This document shows, piece by piece, positions 45,901-59,700 of a stretch of 64,000 bases of DNA; the first letter of the stretch is position 1; each line of letters starts with the position of its first letter. The stretch is from Sipunculus nudus (Eukaryota; Annelida; Sipuncula; Golfingiida; Sipunculidae). Position numbers and translations under genes: made by a program. Location: NCBI GenBank assembly GCA_026874595.1, contig CM049308.1, positions 11,993,501 to 12,057,500 of the forward strand, read 5' to 3'. Below the pieces are notes generated by a model that saw only the letters and a list, made by a program, of their open reading frames with translations, was not told the DNA's origin and made no database searches.

Positions 45901-48900
45901 GGTGAAAACTGAATAAATACCAGACATGGTGCGAATACTTTGTAATTGTATTTAAATACGAATATGATTATGTACTCCATTATAAAATTTCTTGCATAAA
46001 GAATGGGAATTCAGGTAAAAATGAAAGTATATGAATACTGGTGCAAATACTTTCAAAATGTATTCATGAATGCATTCATGAATATATTCTTTAATATTAT
46101 TTTAATAATCATATCAGTTATATTTCATTAAAAAAAATCATATGATTCTCTTATTATTTTTAATAAAAATTATATTTGGGACAATATTTGTAATTTTTTT
46201 TAATAAATAGTTAAACTCCTATATTATATGTTCTGCTTATAAGTTATATGGCCAAGTCAAAATCTGTGTGACAATAGTACTCCATTTGTTAATAAAATAA
46301 ATGAAATCAATCCTCTTCCCTGTCTCCAAAGGTACTATCAAAATCATACATAAGCTAAACAACAACAACTCATAATACAGCTTATATTTATTACCACACA
46401 AAACCAGCATGTGCCTCATTTCTAAATAATATTTTTTTATCATATATAACAGCTGAGCGTCGTGACCCATAGGTCCCTTGTTTATGGATTTTCATGAAAC
46501 TCACCATGACTTCTAACCAATAGATTATCTCACCCAAGTTTGATTATTGGCATAATCTGTGCATATCTAATGAGGTCAGAGGTCACCAGGCTACTTTGTG
46601 GTGTCGCTATGCTAACATACAAGGAATATGATGCATTTTGATGAAACTCAACAGAAATATTAACCAGTATAAAATTTTGCCTAATATCCTCTACCAGCAA
46701 AATCCATGCATATTTTATGAGGACAGAGGTCATCAGACCATGATGGCATAGTAATGACTTGGATTTTCATGAAATTCATTATGAATATTTACCAATACAG
46801 TTTTCCATCATATTCTCAGCAAAACTTTTGCTTTTTTAATGAGATCAGAGGTCTCCAGACCTTGCTGGCGTCATAATGACTTAGCAATAATCCAGTGGAT
46901 TTTCATGAAATTCATTACCAATTTTTACCAATATAGTTTTCACTTAATTAAATTCTCAGCAAAACTTGTGCATATAAATTGTTATTTAATGAGGGACAGA
47001 GATGACAAGACACAACCAGGGTTTGCACTTGACCTGGGTAAAACCGATTTTACCCAACCCACTGGGTGAAACCTGGGTTAAAAATATTTTACCCAGGTTT
47101 ACTCACATTATAACCAGGGTTATGCCCAGATTTTTACGGAAGCTTTTCCCATGTTTATTTGCGTTTATCTAGCATAGCCAAGGCTAAGTTTCTGTGTGCT
47201 TGGTCATCAGAAGTTATACTCACATTTTGTGAATATAGGTAGCAAACCAAGTGTCTCTAACCACATCAACCCTGTCTTAAAGAAGCCATTTACCACTCAC
47301 AGTTTTATAGGGCTGTATCAGTATACTGATATATCGATACATATCATAGGAATCCCGGGTAATACCTGGGTAAAACCTATATTACCCAGCCCAGGTTTTC
47401 TCCAGAGAAAACACTGGTTATACCCAAGTGCTGGGTACAACCTGTGAACCCTGGACATGAAAGGGATATTAGGCACCCTTGCAGTGCTCGTGTCTAATGT
47501 TAAATTTTTATTTCAGCCGGGTTATTATTTGTCAGTATTACCAGGGAGTGATATGAAGTGAGCTTACAGAAATGTTTTGATATGGTGAATAGGACTAAAT
47601 CATTAAAGATCTTTTTCAGATGATGATAAAAATCCTGTTGAGACTGTTAGTACTAACAATGTCTTGCTAGTCAGCTGAAGTCCATGACCTATAGGTGACT
47701 TGTTTTATGTTTAAATGGACTGCAGTAACTTGTTTATTGAGAAAACAAGAAGAACATTTTTCAAGGCACCTGTCTATAATTTATTGACAATACATGGTTT
47801 CAGATGGCACAGCCAGTAAAGATGAGGATGTGCATGTACCAGCTGTCAATCTCCGGCAAATCAAAGAGTCACAGGTCCTCAAGGAAAAACTGGCTGCGGC
47901 CAAAGAAAGACGGAAAATCCAGGAAAAACTCAGGTCAGGATTTTCAGGCATCAATTCACAATGCTTTGTCCATGGCCGAAACTGTATGTTATTTTTGTTG
48001 CTAAAAGACCAGTTGCAGGTAAAATTTCAAGATACTGTGTTGAATTTTGGTTTGCCTTTCTTTTTCTGTCCCAGACAACAAAGTGTTGAAGAAATATCAG
48101 AAAAATAGCTCACTAAGTATCTGGATTTGCTGGTGTAATTATATCACCACAACTCCTTTATGTTTATCTATAAAGATTGCTGTGAATAATGTGTTCGTGA
48201 AAGTAGTCAAATTCTAAGAAAATATTAAAAGCACATTTCAACGTTTTATGAATAAATGATGTTTGTTCGATTAGAGTTTCATTGTAAAGTTTAAGTATGT
48301 GTTATATCCAAGGCTACCACCATCAAACACTCATATCAGATTTGCTGTTGTCAGACTCTGTTAATATTGGGATGCTGTTAACAGCCTGTGTGTCACAGCT
48401 TTAATATCCACTTGCAGTAAAGTGAAGACATTAGGTGACAGTGATGAAGAAGAGAGTGTTGTAGCATGGGTCAAACGATCTCGTCATCAGCAGCAAGAGA
48501 GGGAAATGGCTGCAAAACGGGTGAGCTACCAGTGTCACACCTCCTCTGTGTGAACCTACAGGTTCTTGTGTATCACTCTGAAATGCTGTGTGACACTCTC
48601 AACTCATGCAAGCACACAAAAATCAGTGAGACATAGGATTGAGTGCACACCACTTTATTCTTGTAGACACTCAAGGTTTACAGATATGCAGGACACTGAG
48701 TGAATGACACACCAATGAACCTACTGGTTTGATCTCTGTCATACAGCTGAACATCAGACTAAATAGTCAAATGTCCACTGCCCACAGTGAAGACTTTGCA
48801 AAAGTCTTTCTCTCATAACTGTCTCCTCATAACTTAATTAACAATAGCATAAGGCCGTAATGCACGTACTGTCTTAATTCTGAGCTAAATTTCCAGCCCT

Positions 48901-51900
48901 TCTATATATAAATACCCCTAATTACCAAATCTCCATGTGTATTCCATGTAATCACTTTCCACTTCTCCTATTGGCTAATGTGCAAAATGTCACTCAATGC
49001 ATGAATAAATTAGAAGTTCCACAAAATATGAGAAACCCAGGCCTCCACCACCTTCAGCCTTTGGTGTACTGATTTTGCCTTGAAATTAACAATCTTGCCT
49101 GTCTAAATTTGACTTAAAGCAAATTCTGACTTCCATGAATGGAAGATAAATAACAGGTCAAGGGCCCAAATTAATCCTTACACTCTTACATAAATACTGT
49201 CCCTGTATTATCCATAATCATTATAAACCACATTTTAAACATATTCAAATAAAGACAACTTACAACAAACTTGTGACAGTCTACCAGTTTGTACAAAACT
49301 AGACTGATTGTCTTCAGTCATCAGTATCATGTAAATACACTTGGCCCATTTTGAATGTATTTTAAAAATATTATCAGACTTAAATGAAAAAAACAGTTCA
49401 AATATTGATTTTTACCCACAAATGTTTGTTTACAAACAAAAAGTGTAGTTGTATTTGGCAAAAAAAGCAAGGGAGATAATCAAAGGCATAGTCCTTTAGC
49501 TTGTTTTGGTACTCCCAGACACATATCTGAATTTGATATAAAAATGATACGTTAATGGTTGCATATGATAAAGCTATTGTGTATTTTGGGTAAATTTTTG
49601 TGCTTGAGAATTAAAAATACCTATAATAGGTTTTGGTTTTGTCTTAATTATAAAGAGCTTGTCTTCATTTTTTCTGCCAGAGTTAAGATTTCAACATGAG
49701 GAATGGCATTATTGAATTAAGTGTTAGTTATAACATCTAGTGTTGGATAAGTATGTATCTTAACCTTTATCAATTTCATTCTTATCTCTGCTAGGCCAAA
49801 ATGTTGGAAGAAATGGATCAAGAATTTGGTATATCAGACTTGGTTGAAGAAGAATTTGGAACCAAAAAGGCCAAGGTAAGTGAACCAGTGGCAGTATTAT
49901 GAAACACATACTAGCTTTGGCAATGTATTACTGAGCTGAAATATCTATCAGTGTTATTATAATGACATAATCACTGAAATAAGTACCCAAGTCTTTATAA
50001 TCCAAAACTGTTGTATATTCAAGTCCAGTATCAAGTGTCCAGTATTTGTGAAAGCTATAAATGTAAAGAGTTATTTGTGAAGTTATCCATTTGTTAAGGA
50101 TATTAGATTTTGAAGTTGATGATATAAATTTGTATTTTTGAAGATTTGCTTACACTTGCTTGCCTTTGTACCTAGGACCCTGCTTTAGCATAAATAGTTA
50201 ATAATACACACATGGGTCATACTAAGATATAAATGCTCAAATCCCCTAATCTTTTCTTGATTTTCTCCTTTGAAATGTTCTGCATGATTGTTGATAATGA
50301 GAAAAAATCACTTCTGATCGTTACTGTCAAGTGCTCATTTCCTAGATTTCATCCCTAATTAACTAAGTATTTCTTGCACTTTAATAGAAACATGAAAAAA
50401 TAATGTGTGAAAATATTATAAATGTAACAATGCATAAAAAGCCAGTGCATTTAATCACAACCCCTTTATTAATTGTAATAGATTCTTAACCTCTGATTTT
50501 GTTAATTTTATTTGTTTATTTTTTACACATACCTCTTGTAGCTGTCAAATTTGCCATTTCAGTGGTTCTTAAATAAAACATGGAGAAATGCATTCTTTTT
50601 CTACCTGCTTGCATTAATTAGCACCCATGGAGGTAAAATGATTGCCTTTATAATTGAATGGAGAATTCACAGGTGTATAACATCATATATTCTGAGCTGA
50701 TCACCTTAGTATTTTCATCAGAATAATAAGCAGTCGAGGTAGCTGCTCCAGCTGCAAAGTTAAAAGTTCACATACAAATTTACATGGTAAACCATAAGCT
50801 GGCTTGACTTGTGTTATACAGGAGTACACGTCCAGAGACCTGAGGGGACTGAAGGTGGAGCACAGTCAGGAGAGCTTCAAGGAGGGTCAGACGGTCATCC
50901 TCACCCTACAGGATAAAGGTCAGTATGTCTGCTCACATTCACTATCAAATTAGTGTTCTTCTTTTCTCTGAAGTTAAAGGTGATTATTTTACTAAGACTT
51001 TATTGTAAGAATGTTGCTTGGATTTTTCATATTTATTTTATTCTTTTTTGCCAGTATTGTAAAAAAAAATATCCATTATAATTACAAGTGCTCAGTGGAG
51101 GTGACACAATCCACAATATTAAGGGTTCATTTATACGATATGCAATAGATACAAAATTCATAAAAGACTGTACTGGTTACATATTAAATTAGTGAGATGA
51201 TTAAGAACAGTGTACTATTAAAATAAAGTTGCATAATGGGTGTTCAATAGACCCCTCTAATACAGACACTTCTCATCCTGAAACAAAAACACAGGTCTCC
51301 CCAGTATCTTACTCTCATTAAATACAAGGTTGAATTTTGCTCCCTCTGTGTTCTGCTTCATCGACCTCTGATGATATTAAGTCAGCTTACCGGCCCAGCA
51401 ACAGGTGTGCATAGGGCAAAGTCAGGCAGGCCTGATACCCGGCACAGAGCCTTGTGTATGAGGTTTGCTGGGCTAGTGAGCTGTCACTCAAAAGGAAATG
51501 TAACAACATTGGCTCTGTGCACTTCTCATTTGGCTGGTATCTGTTTTGCTGGCAACAGATACATGGCAACAATAAAATAGTTGTAATGTCATTAGAGGTC
51601 GATGAAGTGGGAATGTAGAGGGATCAAAATTCAACCTATTATTTAATGAGAGTACCCGGTATCCATACTAATAATTAAGATGGTTCAGCTGTATATTTAT
51701 GATTATTATTTAGAAAATGGTTTCCTTCATAATCACAGTTAGATTAGAATAGATCTTATGACAGTGTAATGATTTTTTAACTGTGACAGTGATGATTAAC
51801 GCATGGTGTGAACTCTGAACAGGTGTGTTGGATGAAGAGGAGGGTGACACTCTGATAAATGTAAACATGGTGGACGATGCCAAAGCTGCTAAAAACATTG

Positions 51901-53706
51901 AGAACAAGAAAAAGAAGCCAGACTACAAACCGTATGACGAACCAGAGTATGATGAATATGGCATGGTGAGTCAGCAAGGAATTTGTTAAAAATGTGAAAC
52001 TCAGCATAAATGTACCTGGATTACAAATAGATAGAACATTGATATTTCTTTTAACTATTAGTCACAAGTTTTCAGGTTACAAGACATTGTTACTCTGTTA
52101 TTAAGGATAGGTATTGCTTTCCCTCTTTTAAGACAGTGATGTTATATTCACAGACCGTTGCTTTTGTTCATTGAAATTTGTATTTGATTGAAGACCTATA
52201 TAGTGCACACACCCAATACATATAACACAATTTCATATAAATAAATATAACATCACATCAAAACTTTTTAAGTACATTGGTATTTGTTTGAATTATAATT
52301 GTGAGAATTAAGCATTCCTTTTGCTGTAAATTATGCAATGAATACACCATTATGGAATCAATGCATATTTATTATTTATTATGTGATATAGTGATAACCT
52401 TTTTTATTCAATGATTTTCTGCATACTTTGACCATTTCCTAGTTTATCTTGTATCAGTAAAGCAGTTTAACTACTCGGTCAAAATTATATTTTCCTTTTT
52501 TCAACATCATAATAAAATTCCCATTTGTTTTTATTATTCATTATTTTTCCACTCTGTTATATCTGCACAATCACACATGCTGATAACTTAAGTCACCAGG
52601 ATGAGATGTTACACTTGTAGCTGAAGTCAACAGAAGTCCTTGACAAGTATGATGAGGAGATATATGGTCAGAAGAAGGAGTACATCGAGCTGGGATCTGG
52701 AGGCAAATACAATGCTGAGCACGAGCGGAGGATGCAGGACATCAAGAGAGAGATACGGCAGCAAGGAGTGAGTCCCCACTATCACTGTAGCCAACTTTAT
52801 CTGCTTTTACAGCAACACTCCATCTTTTATTAAGCCTCCTCCTCCCCTTATCTGGGTTTATTATTATTCTACATCCATATTTGAGTAACAGTTTTTGTGG
52901 GTGAACCTACTTACATCCCCCTGAGTGCAAAAAAAAATAAATTTAAAAAAATTGTTTTTCTTGAGCCTTTTTCTATTTGCGATTGATTATTCTCCAACAT
53001 GGCTGATTTTGAGAAGTTGACATTTGGGCACAGTATTAGTCCTAGGTCACAGATTTACATCTGACGTTTACGTCTGTATTAAAACTTATTAAAACACTTT
53101 GAAATGATAAACCTTGTGTGGAGGAGGTAGGATAATTTGTTTATGACATTCTGTTTAAAATTGGTCTGATATAGCTGAAAGCAGGACTGCTAGTTTTGTG
53201 GAAATTTCCACATTATTGTTCCATATTGATTATTTTACTGTGTGTGATATTAGCTCATATTATTTCGCATAAAGATGCTTAGATTTTGTAGCATGGCATT
53301 ACAAATACGTTTCTTTAATACCATCGTAAATCCTTGGAAAAAATTTCATTTTCATTTAATTATTTGAAAATTTCCTAGAAAATTTGATCATATACTTTGA
53401 AGTTGATAGAAAAAACAACACAGAAATTTGATAAGAAATTTTAAAATTTAAAGTCTATATAGCAACATATCTGTTTAGAGAGCCTGATGTGTTAATATTT
53501 TATTTTTCTTTTTTTTCAGCAAACCCTGGAGCTGCCTGCACCAGTCCTAGCAAATGAATTTTACTCAAATGAAGAAATGGTAAGTCTTGGAATTGATTCA
53601 TTGAAATTCAACACGAGGTTAATCTTGTGAGTCAGTAAATTATGATAGACTTTTTGTAATTTTGTTATCAGTCCAGATACATTTTATCAGTCAATGCTTG
53701 CATTTA

Positions 53707-53754
<48 letters not shown>

Positions 53755-56700
53755 ATACATTAATGATGTCATGGACCTTTTCGTAGAACTACAGTGCCTG
53801 TTTACATGTACCTTCTTTGTAAAAAAAAGAAGATATTTTATTACCTTAATGCTAACATTGTATTCTAGTACAGTTTTAAATAACCCTGGTTTCCACATGG
53901 GTGAGAGCTTAGTCCGTTTATTGTATTCCATCGATTTTATTACCTGTCAGGGTTCATGGTTGGATATGCTTTCTTGTTATGCTTATGTTCCACAGAAAAT
54001 GAATGAGGCTTACATGTACATATATTCTTATCCAACCCAGGTTTAATATAATATTATTTGATAATTAAAATATTGCTATGCTGTGATGTTATATTTCAAG
54101 CCCAATTTACTTTGCTGTGATGTTATATTTCAGGCCAGGTTTACTATGCTGTGATGTTATATTTCAGGCCAGGTTTACTTTGCTGTGATGTTATATTTCA
54201 GGCCAGGTTTACTTTGCTGTGATGTCATATTTCAGGCCAGGTTTACTATGCTGTGATGTTATATTTCAGGCCAGGTTTACCTCGCTGTGATGTTATATTT
54301 CAGGCCAGGTTTACTATGCTGTGATGTTATATTTCAGGCCAGGTTTACTATTCTGTGATGTTATATTTCAGGCCAGGTTTACCTTGCTGTGATGTTATAT
54401 TTCAGGCCAGGTTTACTATGCTGTGATGTTATATTTCAGGCCAGGTTTACCTTGCTGTGATGTTATATTTCAGGCCAGGTTTACCTTGCTGTGATGTTAT
54501 ATTTCAGGCCAGGTTTACTATGCTGTGATGTTATATTTCAGGCCAGGTTTACTATGCTGTGATGTTATATTTTAGGCCAGGTTTACCTTGCTGAGATGTT
54601 ATATTTCAGGCCAGGTTTACCTTGCTGTGATGTTATATTTCAGGCCAGGTTTACTATGCTGTGATGTTATATTTCAGGCCAGGTTTACCTTGCTGTGATG
54701 TTGTATTTCAGGCCAGGTTTACCTTGCTGTGATGTTATATTTCAGGCCAGGTTAACTTTGCTGTGATGTTATATTTCAGGCCAGGTTTACTATGCTATGA
54801 TGTTATATTTCAGGCCAGTACCTTTAAGAAAGTAAAGAAGAAGGTTCGCAAGATCAGGAAGAAACCTAAAGTTGTGAAAGCAGAAGATTTAATACCACTG
54901 AAGAGCAGTGGTGACGGCGGTGGTCAGGACTGGGGAACGCGAGGAGTCTACACCAGCAGTGGAGGGCAGGACTGGGACCTTGAAATGGCTAAAATGACGT
55001 AAGTAAAACCCAAGATTTCAGAATGATTATAATAATAATAATATTAATAATAATAATAATTTCCATTGAGACCACTAAATTGCTGAAATAACAAACATAG
55101 GCATTGAAAACACAGTGACTTAAATCATGTAAGTAGGTACTTTGACCTCCAATTGGCTAAAATGATTCAATCTTTGTAGTTGGACCAGAAAATGGCAAAA
55201 ATAACCTAGTAGGTACTGCTATCCCATGCATGGCTAGAATTACATGCAACTAGATATAGGGACTGAAATTATGTAAGTAGACACTTTGACCTCCAGCTGG
55301 CAGTTGGACCTAAAAAATGGCTAAAATAAATATCCAAGTAAGCACGGGGACCTTGAAATGGCTGAAGTGACATGAATAGATTCTGAGGGCCATCCAGGAA
55401 AAGTCTTTTATAATTAAAATGAATTGCACTTGTATGTCCATAGCTTGTGTACCTATGTGCTACACTAATGACAGATATTTGTATATCCTGTACACAACAG
55501 ATAAGGGTAACAGTTTTTCAGTCATTTAAGGCATTGCTACTAATCCATTTTTGGAAAATTTTCAAAAAGGACAAATTTCAAATATTTGTTACTTGTGTTG
55601 TCAGGTGATGTAACAAATTAAATAAAATGGTTGTTACAGAACTCCACTTGAGGAAGAGGCCCAAAACGAGGCTTTGCCAGAAGACGTGCAGGTGAAGCAG
55701 GAACCAGTGGAAACCCCAGCAGTGGACATCCCAGGGCTGGACATCACAGAGAAGACCAAGATGGAGGTAGATGAGGCAGAAGGTAGGTGCATTGATGTTG
55801 ATAAACAGTAGCAAGACTCTTGTTAACAGCATGTCCAAGTACTGAAAGCTCCATACCTTGACTTAATTACCTGTGCCTCCATATAAGACTTAATTAACTG
55901 TTCCAGCAAAGTTTCATGGAGGTTAATTATCAAGTCTGTCTGAGGTTTGTCAAGGCAGTGATATGTAGTGCTTCCTGCCAGGCTGTCATCCTTTTGTCCT
56001 GTTGGTATAATGGATGGTCATAGAACCATAAATTAGTTATGTAATTTAACTACAGGTAGCAGTATCTGTGCTAGAGCACCTGAGTGCATGCAGACCCTCT
56101 GCGTGATTTCAAGCATTTGTACACATAAACGCTGACAGACACTTTGAAATATGGTGCTTATAAAATAATATGCACAGATATGCCAGCATGGAAGTAACTT
56201 AGGTAGACTTTACCGTTCAGTGCATCTAGTTCTGAAGCTTTAACTTCTAGCTCATTCATTTTGCCTCCACCAATTATTAACTGGTGTATTTTTATAGATG
56301 AAGAGGAGGACCTGGGTCCAGTGGTAGATCTCAACAATGTGGATGTTGAAGAAGACGACGCAGGACTCGAGCTCCAGTCGTTTCTCACAGAGCGCATTAA
56401 AACCCAACAAAAGAAACAGTTACTTGCACCTGAAAATGTTGCTGTTAGCGTAGCACCTGACAGTGACGAAAACATGGAGGAAGACAAGGAGAAAGCTGGG
56501 GCATCCATAGCGTTTAACGCCACCTCAGAGTTCTGCCGCTCACTGGGGGATATTCCTACCTATGGGATGGCGGGTAACAGAGACGAAGAAAAGGAGGATA
56601 TGATGGTTTGTGATTTTCTGATCTAACAATATGTTTTGTATATCTCCTTGTGATACATTCTTCATGATTCAGTACAAATCACAAAACTCACTCATTACAT

Positions 56701-59700
56701 GATGTGATTTGATACATGTATGGTACTTACGGTTCAGGTACTAAACCTGTGTTATACCCTGTTCATAAAAAGATAACCCAAAAATAAACTATAAACCATA
56801 AACTAATTTCATTGTGTTCCTTACAGTTACTCATGCGCTATTGAAAGATTAATTATGCTTCAAATGATTCCTATATTAATTTTATAATTAATTTGCAAAT
56901 AGCCAGTCAGTTTAGGGTTCAAATTGTTCCTGAACCAGACCTCCTACCTTGGATTTATTATATGGCAATAAGACACTAATATAAACTATCAGAATGTCTT
57001 TTCATTCAAATGATGAAATGTCATCACTGTATCAAAATACGGATTTCTTAAGATACAGCACAATATTTGATTTGATGCCATGGTGTATTTGTGCACTGGT
57101 GTATTGTTTTTGCCTTTGTGATTTGATTAATTTATAACTTAATGTATCAACTGGTATATTGTTTTAATGATATTTAGCATTAAAAGGATCGGTCCTCATG
57201 AGAAATGATGTGTTTGATGGACTTCCCATCGCCATATCGTACTTTACAGTGTCAATATCCAGATAATATTTCACTAAGTTTTTTAGCAGCCATATGAAAC
57301 AGTAGACCTTTAAAAGCATTTCATCATAGAACTGAATTAGGTGTCCTGTTAATGGCACTTATGTTAGCAGAACATGGATTACAGGGATTATATTACGCCT
57401 TTCCAGTATTGAATGATGTATTTGATCAGTCTTTCCTGCTGTGACATGGTAAAATTTGCAGACTTCTCCTAACTTCATAACATAATTTCCTTTACAGGAC
57501 TTGGAGAAAGAGCTTCTTGAAGAGAGGAAGAAGAAATTACTGGAGGAGGAGGCTCGGGCGGGATGGACAGAGGTTGAGATTGATACTAAACCTGTGGATA
57601 TCAAGGTCAGTCTTAATTATTTGTGTGACTAAACATACCCACTCAAATTGGATTATTATCTTTGATATAAGGTACACATAGACTCTGGAGCCTACTTAGC
57701 CGCACAATTGTGGCTGGTTTGAAAAAAACTTGGCTGGCTTTAGTATTCAGCCAACTTTTATGACTTGACTTTGGAAAAGTTGTCTGGTTTGTGATATTTT
57801 GGCAGTGTTACATACTGTATTAGCCCCCGCTTCCTTGGAAGGAACAGGGGACATCAATTTGGGTTTGTCTGTCTGTCTCTCCATTCATCTATCAGGTTTT
57901 TTGTTTCTGTGCAATACTTTCCTAATTTTTATTCAATATTATTCATATTTGGGTCAGTGATTGCTCTCATGCTTACCTTGGTTCGGATTGGTTTTGGAGT
58001 GTCTGTCTCACATGATTATAATGCAATATGATATTTCATTTTTTATATGATGAATCAGCACATTTAGTTTCACTAATCACCAACAGGTGTCGCTAGCAGA
58101 GGACATAAAATACTTAAATCTTTTTGCAGTAACTGCCAGGTGCTGCCATCTTTTGAGCGTGGTAAAAACTATTTGTACGTACCACAGACTTTAAAATCAT
58201 CCTGGTTTTGAAGGCGAAAGCTTGGGAATTTCTTGAATTTGCCTGTTTAAGTATAATCTATTTTTATATATAAATACTATTATAAGATATTTGTAAGTAT
58301 TTTCATATTTATTTTAATATAAATTATCAATCATGTCTGTATCTGGTCCTGTCTATGACAGGATGTAATATGGTATACCCAGTGCCTGCCATCCGTCTGT
58401 CCGTTAACTTTTAGTGTTGCTTTGATAACTTACCAGGGCTTTGATCAATTTTCTCGAAACTCACCATAACCACTTACTAATAAATTATCTCACCCAATTT
58501 GATTATAGGCAAAATCCTTGCATTTTTATGAGGTCCGAAATCACGAGGCTACTCTGTGGTTTGCTGCAATAACTTATCAGGAATATGATGGATTTCACAA
58601 AATTTAAAAGAAATATTAACCAATATAATATCTCACCCGAGTTCAATTCCAGACAAAATCCATGCATATTTAATGAGGTTAGAGACTCAGAGGTCACCAG
58701 ACTTTGGTGGCACAATAATGACTGAACAAAATTCTTATGGATATTCATTAAACTCATTATGGATATATACAATACAGTTTCTCATCTGAATTTAATTCTT
58801 TGCAGAATTCACGCATATTTAATGAGGTCACAAGACAAGATGGGCATATTATGCATCTTTGTGGTGTTCTTGTAACATGATGATATGCTTATCTGGATAG
58901 TGTCTTTGGCTAACTTACTTTTACATTGCCTACATAAGCCTTTTTAGAGTTTTATCTATTTGAGAACCACATTTTCACTCAAGTCACTTTAGCTCATTGA
59001 AAAAAACAGCATTGACTGCATGTTAAATTAGTTCAGCTTGGCTTGACTTGTGTTGAGGCCAGATGGAGGCAGGCCCTCTGCTAATAGTAAAATGAACACT
59101 TTACATATTTAACATTAATATAAAATTCTCTCAAATTGTGTCATCAGTCCTGTATTCACTGTATAATTAAGTATTAATTTAATGTGTTTCTGCAACTGTT
59201 ACCTCAATAAGTCACCACAAGCAGTGAACATCCTCATGTATATGTTATCTTTTTCTTTTTAATTTCCAGGAAGACAAGTTGCGGGCCTTGGATGATGAAC
59301 CTGTTGTAAATCAGGGTATAGGAGCTGCCCTGTTGTTAGCCCACAAGAAAGGTGAGTGATCTTTCAAGTACCTCATCTTGCCTGCAGAGGGCAGGACTGC
59401 ATGTCTTATGCCTGTGCCATTCCAAACTTCAATAGCAGGAGATGATGTATGCTTTATGTTTAGAACTGCTGTTCATATGACAATACACAGAGAGATGAAA
59501 TAACCATATATGAAGACCAAAACTTTAATTTAGACACTTTTTACTATGAAATTAAATATCTGATAATTGGATTGGGTGTTCAATGTAAAACTTCAGAGAG
59601 CATAGAAATCTGTTTCATCCAATCTCAAGTGGAGATGACTAAGTTAATGCATGCTTTACAACATTGGGATTTATATCTGAGTTGATTTATCAGTTAATCT

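Larger units (their letters stand above)
40540..47500 (+). mobile_element. Family X copy broken by three later insertions (SART1 intron 3)
   Basis: The X sequence can be followed in four pieces: 40540-40602 (TATTATACACC to CATCTG), 41063-41093 (CATTTAGTTTCC to AAGTTACC), 46485-47016 (ATGGATTTTCATGAAACTC onward) and 47454 to about 47500. Joined in order they give the X layout seen unbroken at 58340 and 62025. The breaks are a TTAA-flanked element, element A and a hAT-like element. Confidence 0.75.

Noticed and set aside
53708..54046. 112-codon frame in SART1 intron 10
   Set aside because: Starts in a (TA)n tract and is not part of the SART1 protein; exon 10 and exon 11 join in phase without it.
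54763..54813. Reading exon 11 upstream into the 34-bp array
   Set aside because: The frame stays open for only two units; the family sequence and phase 0 of exon 10 place the junction at 54814.
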